Assembly (NCBI GenBank): GCA_004562765.1
Contig: SFRL01000038.1
Location: 1 to 30,704 of the forward strand
DNA: 30,704 nucleotides
Direction of reading: 5' to 3'
From: a bacterium
Lineage (GTDB): Bacteria; Bacillota; Clostridia; Lachnospirales; Lachnospiraceae
Below, in pieces: positions 16,600 through 25,456 of this stretch; within the stretch, counting starts at the first letter, position 1; the number at the start of each line of letters is the position of its first letter. The notes under the pieces are model-generated. The model was given only the letters and a program-made list of their open reading frames with translations. It did no database searches and was not told where the DNA came from. The position numbers and the translations under genes are program-made.

Positions 16600-16633
16600 T
16601 TATGATAGTCTTATGTTTTCTCCAATCTCCCTG

Positions 16634-17431
16634 CTAATCCTCACCCGGTGTTTTCCCAAGATAGAGCTGTAATGCCGTCTCGGCATCCGAACTGTTTCTG
16701 GTAAATTTGATCTCTGAGATATTAAATAAAATACATCCGCAGTGCCCTCTAAAAGTCGGAAAACAGATCACCTTCAGATAGGTGTCTATCTCCGGACTAT
16801 AGTCCATGATCTCCAGCATTTCGCCATAAAGCGTTGCGAGTTCATAGCAACGCAGCCACTTGGAATCCATATTGGCAAACAGGCTGCCAAAAGAATTACC
16901 GATCAGCTGCTCCAATGGCGTCTTTTCCAGTCGTGCCAACGCCGGATTTCCATATCTGAAGATCCAGTCCACAGCATGTCTTTCCTCATCAAATATCATT
17001 TCAATATCCGCAAACGCGAAGGGCAGATGATCGAAGCTGCTGTAATACTTGCGATATTCCTCCTCCGTAGAAGGAACATTCTCTTCGATAAAGCTGCTGA
17101 TCATACGCTTCTGTTTTGCATGAAACTGATCAATGATCTGTTTTTTCTTTCGCAGAGTGTATTCCAGCGATTCGCCGTTGCTCAGGTTAATGCTGTCCGT
17201 GATATCATGGATCGCCATGGCAGACACGATACATCCCCGGTGAACTTTTATGAAATGCTCACCGAGCTGCTTCTCCAGCTCGCCAAGTGTCATTCTCGTT
17301 TTATAGGTCCTGCCGCTTGAAAGATGGATCTCTGCATTTTTTCCCAACATCAGGACATAAAGGATCGAGCTGATATTAAGCACTATTTTTGTTCTGTTTG
17401 AAATAATGGTTATATATTTTTCTTCCTGCAA
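16634..17431 (-). CDS. LytTR-type regulator with C-terminal PAS-like domain
   Basis: A 265-residue regulator. An N-terminal LytTR DNA-binding domain spans about residues 5-100 (ILYVLMLGKNAEIHLSSGRTYKTRMTLGELEKQL, then FIKVHRGCIVSAMAIHDI). After a helix (105-130), residues about 130-245 resemble a PAS sensor (AFADIEMIFDEERHAVDWIFRYGNPALARLEK, ending CILFNISEIKFTR). LytTR proteins usually have the DNA-binding domain at the C-terminus after a receiver; here the order is reversed and there is no receiver. The start is TTG with GCGAGG upstream; an in-frame stop lies 13 codons before it and there is no in-frame ATG between. It follows the ABC exporter by 47 nt. Confidence 0.85.
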   Translation of the reverse strand: MQEEKYITIISNRTKIVLNISSILYVLMLGKNAEIHLSSGRTYKTRMTLGELEKQLGEHFIKVHRGCIVSAMAIHDITDSINLSNGESLEYTLRKKKQIIDQFHAKQKRMISSFIEENVPSTEEEYRKYYSSFDHLPFAFADIEMIFDEERHAVDWIFRYGNPALARLEKTPLEQLIGNSFGSLFANMDSKWLRCYELATLYGEMLEIMDYSPEIDTYLKVICFPTFRGHCGCILFNISEIKFTRNSSDAETALQLYLGKTPGED

Positions 17432-17478
17432 GTCTTGTACCTCGCTCTCTTTTCGATTCGCAGATCATTCCGACCCCA

Positions 17479-19233
17479 CTATACGATTCCATTCCATAAC
17501 CGATAATAAATGCCTTTCTTTTCCAGCAGTTCTTCATGGGTTCCCTGTTCTGCGATGCCATCTCCCTCCAGCACAAGGATCCGGTCGTAATGTCGGATCG
17601 TGGTCAGTCGATGGGCAATCGTGATCGTCGTGCGTCCTTTTGCAAGCTGCTCCAGACTCTTTCCGACCAGCAGCTCACTCTCGTTATCAAGGGCACTGGT
17701 GGCCTCATCCAGGATCAACAGCTTCGGATTTTTCAGGAACACACGGGCAATGGAAATCCGCTGCTTCTGTCCGCCGGAGAGCTTGACACCTCGCTCACCC
17801 ACATAGGTATCATAACCGTCTTTAAGCTCCCGCACAAAGCTGTCCGCACCCGCAAGTCGTGCTGCCTCCTCGATCTCGGCACGCGTCGCGCCCTCTCTGC
17901 CGTAAGCAATATTTTCTGCCACCGTTCCGCTGAACAGATACACATCCTGCTGCACGATACCGATCGCACCCCGCAGGCTTTTCAACGTTACATCCCGGAT
18001 ATCCTGCCCGTCGATCTGAATACTTCCGCCGGTCACATCGTAAAAACGCGGGATCAGATTGCACAGTGTCGTCTTTCCGCCACCGGAAGGGCCGACCAGT
18101 GCCACACGCTCACCGGGTGCAATGGACAGTGAAAGATGATGGAGCACCTGATTGTGGTCGTCCGGGTACTCAAAGCTCACATCGTCAAGCTGAATGCCTC
18201 CTTCTGTCACAGAAAGCTCCTTCGCATCGGGCGCGTCCTCGATCTCGACCGGTGCGTCCATGATCTCAAAAAAACGCTCAATTCCGGTCATGCCTCGCTG
18301 AAACTGCTCCGCAAATTCCACGATCCGCCGGATCGTCGCGATCAATGTCGACACATACAGGACATACGCCACCAGATCTCCCGGCGTGATATGCCCATAA
18401 ATAACAAACAGTCCGCCTGCCAGAACGACGACCAGATACATGAGTCCGTCAAACAATCTGGTAGAGGCCTGAAACAACGCCATAAAATGGTAAGTCTGCT
18501 TTTTGATCTTCTGGAATGCCTGATTGCCGTCGGCAAATTTTTCCGCTTCCATCTCCTCGGCAGCAAATGCTTTCACCACACGCTCTCCCAACAGGGAATC
18601 CTCGATCTGCGCATTCAGTTCACCGATCTGCACGCGCTGCCTGCGGAACGCCGCCCGCAGATTCTGATTTAAGACCACGGATACAACAGCCATGAGCGGT
18701 ACGCAGATAAAGATCAGCACCGTCAGCGAAATACTGTACATGCATAAAATACAAAAACTCACCACAAATTTCAAGCCCGCAATAAAAAATTCCTCCGGAC
18801 AGTGGTGCGCAAACTCTGTGACCTCAAACAGGTCATTTGTGATACGGCCCATGATCTGACCGATCTTTGTATTGGAATAATAGGTATATCCCAGTCGCTG
18901 CAAGTGATCAAAAGCATCCTTTCGCATATCCGTCTCAATATACACACCCATGATATGACCCATATCCGCCATAAAATACTGCGCCGCCGCATCGATCAGG
19001 CGCAGCACAAGATAAAGCTCCGCCAGCTTCAGCACAAGAGAAACTGTCAGCGCCGCAAGATCTGTCATGGCAAGATTTGTGATCGTGCGCAAAATGAGCG
19101 GCAACACCACATCACACAGACAGGTGAGCGCCGCGCAAAACAGGTCCAGATACATGGTTTTTCTGTATTTTTTCAGATACGGATAAAAACGCCGGATCAA
19201 ATGCGTTTTTTTACTGCTGTACTCGTTTTTCAT
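17479..19233 (-). CDS. ABC exporter half-transporter (permease-ATPase fusion)
   Basis: A 584-residue ABC exporter of the MsbA/LmrA/BmrA type. The N-terminal membrane domain (about residues 20-315) has six predicted helices. The ATPase domain (about 340-584) has Walker A GPSGGGKT, Q-loop IVQQDVYLFSGTV, signature LSGGQKQR, Walker B LLILDEATSALD and H-loop IAHRLTT. It would work as a homodimer, since no second half-transporter is beside it. Its first 23 nt overlap the end of the TetR gene, with GAGGAG as RBS. Joint control with the RND pump suggests drug or envelope-lipid export. The substrate cannot be read from sequence. Confidence 0.92.
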   Translation of the reverse strand: MKNEYSSKKTHLIRRFYPYLKKYRKTMYLDLFCAALTCLCDVVLPLILRTITNLAMTDLAALTVSLVLKLAELYLVLRLIDAAAQYFMADMGHIMGVYIETDMRKDAFDHLQRLGYTYYSNTKIGQIMGRITNDLFEVTEFAHHCPEEFFIAGLKFVVSFCILCMYSISLTVLIFICVPLMAVVSVVLNQNLRAAFRRQRVQIGELNAQIEDSLLGERVVKAFAAEEMEAEKFADGNQAFQKIKKQTYHFMALFQASTRLFDGLMYLVVVLAGGLFVIYGHITPGDLVAYVLYVSTLIATIRRIVEFAEQFQRGMTGIERFFEIMDAPVEIEDAPDAKELSVTEGGIQLDDVSFEYPDDHNQVLHHLSLSIAPGERVALVGPSGGGKTTLCNLIPRFYDVTGGSIQIDGQDIRDVTLKSLRGAIGIVQQDVYLFSGTVAENIAYGREGATRAEIEEAARLAGADSFVRELKDGYDTYVGERGVKLSGGQKQRISIARVFLKNPKLLILDEATSALDNESELLVGKSLEQLAKGRTTITIAHRLTTIRHYDRILVLEGDGIAEQGTHEELLEKKGIYYRLWNGIV

Positions 19234-19843
19234 AATGTCTCCTCAGACTACCCAGTCTCTCGTGAAATATTTTTTCTGCTTCCTCGAGAGGCATCTCATT
19301 CCCTAAAAAAATATCACAGAGTGTGTCATGGATCACAGCTCCAAGAATATGGACAAATATATCGACTTCCTCCTGATCCTCCAGATCCAGGTGCGACCAG
19401 TCAATGACGATCCGGTCTTCCTCCCTCAACCTGCAAACATCCTCATCCAGCGTTTTCTGCTTGAGCATATCATTCCAGATAAGTTCAAAGATCCACGGTT
19501 CTGATACGATAATACGAAAGCCCCGCTCCGGCTCCCGGTAGGTCTCCTCTATGAAACCGGTAACAAACACATCCAACGCTGCGAAGAAATTTCCGGAGAG
19601 CGTTCGGATGCACTGCGAGAATCCACCCAGGATTTCCTTTTTATAATCCTTCAGGAAATATAAAAATATATCTTTTTTATCCTCAAAATACTGATAAAAA
19701 CTGCCGCGCGGAATCCCCGCCTCCCGAACGATCTGGTTGATGGAGGCATCACTGTAACGCACCTGCGTAAATTCCCTTTTTGCCGCCGCAAGGATCCGCT
19801 CCTGCTTTTCCTGCGGCAGCTTATAAAATGTCTGTTTCGGCAT
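19211..19843 (-). CDS. TetR-family transcriptional regulator
   Basis: A 210-residue TetR/AcrR repressor. The N-terminal HTH is at about residues 12-55 (ILAAAKREFTQVRYSDASINQIVREAGIPRGSFYQYFEDKKDIF); the C-terminal ligand-binding domain is helical and divergent. Its ATG is 3 nt after the RND pump stop, with the RBS GAGGAG in the end of that gene. It lies between two transporters. The two TGACA-N3-TGTCA sites at the head of the run are its probable operators, giving negative autoregulation relieved by a pump substrate. Confidence 0.92.
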   Translation of the reverse strand: MPKQTFYKLPQEKQERILAAAKREFTQVRYSDASINQIVREAGIPRGSFYQYFEDKKDIFLYFLKDYKKEILGGFSQCIRTLSGNFFAALDVFVTGFIEETYREPERGFRIIVSEPWIFELIWNDMLKQKTLDEDVCRLREEDRIVIDWSHLDLEDQEEVDIFVHILGAVIHDTLCDIFLGNEMPLEEAEKIFHERLGSLRRHYEKRVQQ

Positions 19844-19846
19844 CTC

Positions 19847-22800
19847 CTACTCCTCTTTAAGCTGAGCGACCAACTCACTCGTCTCGTCAGGGATCACGTC
19901 CAGATCATCTCCGACATCGATCACCCTCGGCTGCTTCCGATAAAAGATATCATACATCACAGGCACAATAAATAACGTCATGAATGTCGCATAGATCAGT
20001 CCTGCTGCCACTACGATGGACATACCCCTCTGCATCGCATTTCCGGCATCCTGTGAGAATACCATGACACTCATGGACAGGATCGTCGTCATCGCTGTCA
20101 TGAGAATGGGGCGCATTCGCGTCTTTCCGGTCGCGATCAGCGCAGTCCGCTTGTCCACACCTGCCATGCGCAGCTGGTTTGCATAATCCACAAACACGAT
20201 TCCGTTGTTTACAACCGTTCCCATCAGGATCATAAAGCCCATCAGCGACATCGCTGAAATACTCTTTCCGAATGCCGCCAGTCCAAGCATACCACCGGTA
20301 AATGCCAGCGGAATCGTAAAAATGATGATGAACGGACTGAGTAAGCTCTGGAACTGTGCTACCATTACAAGATACACCAGAAGTCCGCCGAGCGCAAGCG
20401 CCTTTAACATCTGCCATACCATTTCCATAACCTGCTCGCTCTCTCCGCCGATCTCCACGCTATAGCCGTCCGGCGCATGATACGCATCCAGCTTCTCCTG
20501 CAAAGTACGCGACAGCAATGTGGCATTGTAGCCGTCTTTCACCTCTGCCGTAACTGTCATATAACGGCTCTGATTCTCTCTGGTGATCGTATCCATGCTC
20601 GTTCCGGTGGTCATCGTGGCAAACTTCGACAGCTTGTAAGTCTTTGTGACTGCCTCGCCGTCATCGTTCGTCGTATCGACCTCCAGTTCCATATTCATCA
20701 GATTCTCATAGGTCAACGGCTCCGTCTCGTTAACCAGATTGACATCCAGATTTACACCGTCCTTGTTCATGGTGATCGCTGTGGCATCCGTCGTCGTACG
20801 CGCCGCGATCGCCTGAAGGATCTGTGCGGAAGTCAGCCCGCAGGCTGCCGCTTTGTTGCGGTCGATGGAAAGACGCACGGACGAATCTGCATCCGAAAGT
20901 CCGTCATCAATATTTTCCAGCCCGTCGATCTCCTCCAGCATGGCTGTCACATCTTTGCTGATATCGATCAGTGTATCCTGTTCATCGCCGTAGATCTCTA
21001 CCTCAATACCGCTTCCCATCAGAGAGGACATCTCGCCCAGCGCGGACGAACTGACATTGATCTCGGCATCCTTCACACCGCTCGTCTTCTCGGAAATCTC
21101 CTCACAGATCGCATGAAATTCATCGGTCGTCTTGATATCCGGATCGGTAATGATATTGAACGAAAACCGGGTATAATTGTCGGTACTGCCTGCCACCGAG
21201 GTGATCGCCGTCGCATTTCCATCCATGGCACCGACCTCCGCGATCCCGTCCACGGACAGGATCAGCTCCATCACCTCGTCCGCTGTCGCATACGCATCTA
21301 CCTTCTCGTAATCATCCGGCAGCGTCATGCTGACAGAGATCTGGTTGCTCTCCATATCATCCAAAAGCACCAGTCCCGTGTCAAACGCCCGGAAAACACA
21401 GATGACGAACAGTGCAATGGCAATTGCCAGCGGAACGATCTTCACCTTCAGGCACCAGCCTAATATTTTTCCGTAGACATCTTGTATTTTTTCAAAAATG
21501 GGATGTTTTTTCTCTTTTACTTTTTTCAGCATGACTGAGCTAAATGTCGGCACAACGGTCAGCGCCACGATCAGTGATGCGATCAGCGCATAAGAGATCG
21601 TAAACGCAAACGGAATCATCAGCTGGCTCACCAGACCGGTCGTGTACACCATCGGGAAGAACACACAGATCGTCGTTACCGTAGAAGCCACGATCGGTGC
21701 AGCGACCTGTTTCGTACCCTGCACAGCCGCTGCCGGTGCCGAAAGTCCCTTTTGCCGCAATCGATACACATTTTCCATGACAACGATGGAGTTATCCACA
21801 AGCATTCCGATTCCGAGGCAGAGTCCGCCCAAGGACATCACATTGATGTTAATACCCGTAAAATACATGACGATCAGCGCGAACAGCACGGAAAACGGGA
21901 TACTGAATGCAACGACAAGTGTCGGTTTTACCTCCTGCAAAAACAGTGCCAGCACCACGATCGCCAACAATGCTCCGAGGAGCATACTGCTCAGCACACT
22001 CTTTATGATCATGGTGATATAGTCACCCTGGTTCATGATTGGGGTCACGGAAAGACCGGGATATTCCTCCTCCAACTCGTCAAACGTGGCAGTCAATGTC
22101 TTTGCCACATCGCTGGTGCTGGCCGTGCTGACCTTAAAGATGGATAAGAGCACCGCATCGTTTCCGTTCATCTTCGCATAACTTTCACCGGCGTTGTCCA
22201 CGATCGTCACATCCGCCACATCACGGATGCGTATCTTTCCGACACCGGAGATCTTTGTCAGTACCAGATCTTCGATCTCACTCTCATCGGTAAAATGTTC
22301 GCCCACCTCGACCAGCCACTGGTTATCCTCCTCATCATCGATATATCCGGCCGGCATCGCCAGATTCTGCGCATAGATGATAGAGGAAAGCGTCTTCAGA
22401 TCCAGCAGCGCATCGATATTCGCATTTTTCAACGCAGCTTCTTTTGCATCCTCCATCTGCTTTTCCGCTTCTTCCAACTGCTCCCTGGCAGATTTCATCT
22501 GGCTCTCCCCGGCAGCTACCTGTGCCTGTCCGGAACCAAAGCCCGCAGCCGCACTGTAACCGCCTGCAATGACTTCGGATTGCTTGCCGTCTGTGCCCTC
22601 CATCTGCTTATCTATCTCATCGAGCATTGCCTGCGCAGCCGCAAGTTCCGTATCCAGATTTGCCAGTGCCGTATCGATCTGCGGCAGACGTGTCGCCACC
22701 ACATCGTACACCTGCTTGATACTGTCGTAGGTCAGACCGGAAACCGCATCACCCTGACCGATCTGGGTCAGCCACTCCAGATAGGCTTCCGTTGTATCCT

Positions 22801-23776
22801 TATCTGCCGCGGCCTCCGCAATGCTGCCTGGTGCTGTGATGCCGGCCTGCTCCGCAGTCGCTCCGAGATTCATCTGAAACTGTGCAAACATGCCGTCAAG
22901 CTTCTCATAGGTTTCCTGCATTCCGGCATCCTCATACGCCTGTTTTTCTGCCTCCAATGCGTTTTGGCTGGCCTTTAAGCTGTTGTAGCTGGACTCATAG
23001 GCTGCCTTGGTCGCCTGCGCCTGTGACAGCTGCACAGAAGCATCCGCCAGTTCCTGATTTGTATCTGTCTGCTTTTTGTCCAGATTCGCCTTCTGTTTTT
23101 TCAGCGCTTCCTCGCCCTCTGCAAGATCCGCCTTCGCGTCCTCGATCTCTTTTGCTGCATCTGCGAGCTTTTCATTTGTATGCTCCAGGATCTTTTCGTT
23201 TACCTTATCGATCTTATCCTGATTTAAACGGATCTCAACAGAATCAGACACCTCTCCGCTGGCTGAAATGCTCGCCACACCGTTCTGGCGCTCCAGATAA
23301 GGAATGACGACCTCCTCTGCAAAATTGGTCACTTCCTTGATATCTTTTCCCTCATAGTCGACGGACGCATACATCGTGGCGATCATATCCATACTGATCT
23401 CCATGATATTCGGTGTCCCACAGCCATCCGGAAGCTCCATGGAATCAATTGCCATAGACACTCGTACGAGCGCTGCCTCCATATCCGTATCCTCAGCAAA
23501 CTCCAGCATGACCATACCATAATTTTCAGAAGAACTGCTGGTCACATTCTCCACACCGTTGATCGTTCCCAGCGCATTTTCCATCGGCTCGGTCACATCC
23601 ATCTCCACCTGCTCCGGAGATGCGCCCACTTCTGTCGTAATCACAGCCAGATACGGCATGGACAGATCCGGCATCAGATCAGTCTGCATACCGGTCAGAC
23701 TCACCACGCCGATGACCAGTATAACGATCACCGCAACTACTACATAAAAGGGTTTTTTCACGCAAAATTTTGTCAT
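19847..23776 (-). CDS. RND-family efflux permease with a coiled-coil insertion
   Basis: A 1309-residue RND (AcrB/HAE1-like) permease, about 260 residues longer than AcrB. The first membrane helix is at about 10-30, then an outer domain, a block of helices with the proton-relay motif GMLVDNSIVVMENV, a second outer domain and a second helix block (KTRMRPILMTAMTTILSM). The extra length is an insert at about residues 190-460: Ala/Glu/Lys/Gln-rich coiled coil (IEDAKADLAEGEEALKKQ and on), a globular-looking middle and a second coil, placed between EIRLNQDKID and LSSIIYAQNLAMPAG. No separate membrane fusion protein is nearby. It is preceded by GGAAAGGA. It would export hydrophobic compounds using the proton gradient. 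Confidence 0.9.
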   Translation of the reverse strand: MTKFCVKKPFYVVVAVIVILVIGVVSLTGMQTDLMPDLSMPYLAVITTEVGASPEQVEMDVTEPMENALGTINGVENVTSSSSENYGMVMLEFAEDTDMEAALVRVSMAIDSMELPDGCGTPNIMEISMDMIATMYASVDYEGKDIKEVTNFAEEVVIPYLERQNGVASISASGEVSDSVEIRLNQDKIDKVNEKILEHTNEKLADAAKEIEDAKADLAEGEEALKKQKANLDKKQTDTNQELADASVQLSQAQATKAAYESSYNSLKASQNALEAEKQAYEDAGMQETYEKLDGMFAQFQMNLGATAEQAGITAPGSIAEAAADKDTTEAYLEWLTQIGQGDAVSGLTYDSIKQVYDVVATRLPQIDTALANLDTELAAAQAMLDEIDKQMEGTDGKQSEVIAGGYSAAAGFGSGQAQVAAGESQMKSAREQLEEAEKQMEDAKEAALKNANIDALLDLKTLSSIIYAQNLAMPAGYIDDEEDNQWLVEVGEHFTDESEIEDLVLTKISGVGKIRIRDVADVTIVDNAGESYAKMNGNDAVLLSIFKVSTASTSDVAKTLTATFDELEEEYPGLSVTPIMNQGDYITMIIKSVLSSMLLGALLAIVVLALFLQEVKPTLVVAFSIPFSVLFALIVMYFTGININVMSLGGLCLGIGMLVDNSIVVMENVYRLRQKGLSAPAAAVQGTKQVAAPIVASTVTTICVFFPMVYTTGLVSQLMIPFAFTISYALIASLIVALTVVPTFSSVMLKKVKEKKHPIFEKIQDVYGKILGWCLKVKIVPLAIAIALFVICVFRAFDTGLVLLDDMESNQISVSMTLPDDYEKVDAYATADEVMELILSVDGIAEVGAMDGNATAITSVAGSTDNYTRFSFNIITDPDIKTTDEFHAICEEISEKTSGVKDAEINVSSSALGEMSSLMGSGIEVEIYGDEQDTLIDISKDVTAMLEEIDGLENIDDGLSDADSSVRLSIDRNKAAACGLTSAQILQAIAARTTTDATAITMNKDGVNLDVNLVNETEPLTYENLMNMELEVDTTNDDGEAVTKTYKLSKFATMTTGTSMDTITRENQSRYMTVTAEVKDGYNATLLSRTLQEKLDAYHAPDGYSVEIGGESEQVMEMVWQMLKALALGGLLVYLVMVAQFQSLLSPFIIIFTIPLAFTGGMLGLAAFGKSISAMSLMGFMILMGTVVNNGIVFVDYANQLRMAGVDKRTALIATGKTRMRPILMTAMTTILSMSVMVFSQDAGNAMQRGMSIVVAAGLIYATFMTLFIVPVMYDIFYRKQPRVIDVGDDLDVIPDETSELVAQLKEE

Positions 23777-23802
23777 AGCTTTATCCTTTCCACAAACAAA
23801 AA

Positions 23803-23859
23803 TGACACCTTGTCATAATCTTCTTTGCGATTATATATGACAGGGTGTCACTTCGTCAA
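23803..23859 (-). promoter_or_regulatory. Promoter with two TetR-type operators
   Basis: On the minus strand TTGACG (23854-23859), an 18-nt spacer and TATAAT (23830-23835). Two 13-bp dyads of form TGACA-N3-TGTCA lie at 23838-23850, inside the spacer, and at 23803-23815, downstream of the -10. Binding of the TetR protein is inferred from position. Confidence 0.85.
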
Positions 23860-23903
23860 TCCGTCTTATGAAAAGTTTATACTTTTTTTAGAAACAGCAC
23901 TGC

Positions 23904-24875
23904 TTAGTCATCCTCATGCAGCATACGGTAAAATTCTGCGTAATGTGTGTTGTGCTCCTTGACCGCAGCGATCGCCGTGCGCGGATGCTGCATGGAAAGT
24001 CCGGTCAGAAGATACGGTACATCATAGCCCCAGGTGTACTTTTCCTGCATCTCCACCATATATTTCTCCATCAGTTCCAGCACAGGATTCAGCTTGTACT
24101 TCGGATTTTTCAGAAAACCGATCAGTCCCTCCAACGTACAGTTACCGGCTCCGCGTCCCATACCGCAGACAGTGGCATCCAGCATGCTCGCACCCACAGA
24201 CATGGACTCGATCGTGTTAGCAAATGCACACTGCTGATTGTTGTGTGCATGAATACCGACCATTTTTCCGTGCTTTTCCATCGTATTCAGGTACAGCTCT
24301 GTAATACGACGCATCTGGATCGGGAAAAGTGCACCGTAGCTGTCCACGATATACACTGCCTTTACCGGTGTCTTGGCCAGTTCATCCAGCGCGTACTGCA
24401 CGTCGGACTCCTGTACATTCGAGATCGCCATGATATTGCAGGTCGTCTCATAGCCCTTCTTGTCCGCATCCAGAATCATGTCGATCGCCTCCGGGATCTG
24501 ATGCATATAAGTAGCCACGCGCACAAGGTCTACCGGACTGTTCGCTTTGTCCACAATATCTGTCTTATAATCACAGCGTCCCACATCCGCCATGATCGCC
24601 AGCTTCAGATCTGTATCATTATCACCTACGATGGAATAAATATCATCATCTGTGGCAAATTTCCACTTTCCGAACTCCGCCTCATTGAACTGGCGCTTGG
24701 ATGCGCGGTAGCCCATTTCCATATAATCCACACCGGCTGCTACATTCATCTCATAGAGCGCCCTTACAAACTCATCCGTAAACTCGAAATTATTCACGAG
24801 TCCTCCATCTCTGAGTGTTGCATCTAAAATGCGTATGTCCTCACGGACAGACATCATACTTCCTCTAATTTCCAT
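23904..24875 (-). CDS. HMGL-like / 4-hydroxy-2-oxovalerate aldolase-like protein
   Basis: A 323-residue DRE-TIM metallolyase (HMGL-like, PF00682 type). The N-terminal ILDATLRDGG holds the metal and catalytic Arg-Asp pair, and HAHNNQ holds the metal-binding histidines. Near the C-terminus, GMGRGAGNCTLEGLI is a typical loop. Family members cleave or form C-C bonds on 2-oxo acids (4-hydroxy-2-oxovalerate aldolase, homocitrate or isopropylmalate synthase). It lacks the C-terminal communication domain of Pseudomonas aldolases and no acylating dehydrogenase is adjacent, so the real substrate is open. The ATG at 24875 has AAGGAG 8 nt upstream and is preferred to the TTG at 24896. It is a single gene with no operon partner. 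Confidence 0.8.
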   Translation of the reverse strand: MEIRGSMMSVREDIRILDATLRDGGLVNNFEFTDEFVRALYEMNVAAGVDYMEMGYRASKRQFNEAEFGKWKFATDDDIYSIVGDNDTDLKLAIMADVGRCDYKTDIVDKANSPVDLVRVATYMHQIPEAIDMILDADKKGYETTCNIMAISNVQESDVQYALDELAKTPVKAVYIVDSYGALFPIQMRRITELYLNTMEKHGKMVGIHAHNNQQCAFANTIESMSVGASMLDATVCGMGRGAGNCTLEGLIGFLKNPKYKLNPVLELMEKYMVEMQEKYTWGYDVPYLLTGLSMQHPRTAIAAVKEHNTHYAEFYRMLHEDD

Positions 24876-24899
24876 TTCTTCTGCTCCTTTTCGCAATTC

Positions 24900-24923
24900 A
24901 ACGCTATAACGCTACAACGCACT
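24900..24923. repeat. Three tandem 8-nt repeats in the aldolase leader
   Basis: AACGCTAT, AACGCTAC and AACGCACT follow one another just upstream of the aldolase RBS. This could be a binding site or chance. Confidence 0.4.
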
Positions 24924-25029
24924 AAACTATAATAACACACTTCTCATAAGATGAACAGTATTTTTTGCAATTTCTCGATCTTCTCTATCCCAGACAGTTC
25001 CTCACAAAGCTCCAGTCACAAAAATAAGA

Positions 25030-25058
25030 TTGACATTGCAAAATGCAATTTCTATAAT
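25030..25058 (+). promoter_or_regulatory. Consensus promoter with dyad in the spacer
   Basis: TTGACA (25030-25035), 17 nt and TATAAT (25053-25058) match the sigma-A consensus fully. ATTGCA-AAA-TGCAAT (25035-25049) is a perfect 15-nt dyad inside the spacer, so a regulator may bind there. Confidence 0.85.
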
Positions 25059-25102
25059 TATGCTGTGTTTGATCGAAACCTACTAAGGAAAAGGAGCATC
25101 GC

Positions 25103-25435
25103 ATGATCATCGAGAATAATCCCAAAGAAATTGAAGCCATGCAGGAATTCCACAAAGGCAATCGCGCAGAAGGTCTGCGCCTGCAGGAAGAATTTGCATT
25201 ACAGTTCCGGGAGGAATACGCCGACAAGGATCACTGCCCCTGCAAAAAGGCGTGCCGCTATCACGGCAATTGCAAGGAATGCGTAGCAATCCACCGCGCA
25301 CACCATGAGCATGTGCCGAACTGCATGCGTCCGATCATCAACCAAAAACTGAAGATCATGTCAGAGTTGACAGAGCACACACTGGCAAACGAGATCGAGC
25401 CTCCAAAGGAAGTGCTCCGCAAGGAATTTCAATAA
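25103..25435 (+). CDS. Small Cys/His-rich protein, probably metal-binding
   Basis: A 110-residue protein with the cluster CPCKKACRYHGNCKECVAIHRAHHEHVPNC (about residues 48-77). Six Cys and several His suggest a zinc or other metal site. The flanking parts are acidic and helical. Similar small proteins occur in many Clostridia, often under uninformative names; the function is unknown. The ATG is preceded by AAAAGGAG. The methyltransferase gene starts 21 nt downstream, so the two probably share the strong promoter at 25030-25058. Confidence 0.75.
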   Translation: MIIENNPKEIEAMQEFHKGNRAEGLRLQEEFALQFREEYADKDHCPCKKACRYHGNCKECVAIHRAHHEHVPNCMRPIINQKLKIMSELTEHTLANEIEPPKEVLRKEFQ

Positions 25436-25456
25436 ATTATTCACGAGGGAAAAAGA

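Noticed and set aside
20477..21463. Plus-strand 328-codon open frame inside the RND gene
   Set aside because: It is antisense to the conserved RND sequence, and its Arg/His/Ile-rich product is typical of a shadow frame.
23916..24827. Plus-strand 303-codon open frame over the aldolase gene
   Set aside because: It is fully antisense to a clear HMGL-like gene, has a His/Ile-rich improbable composition, and no RBS.
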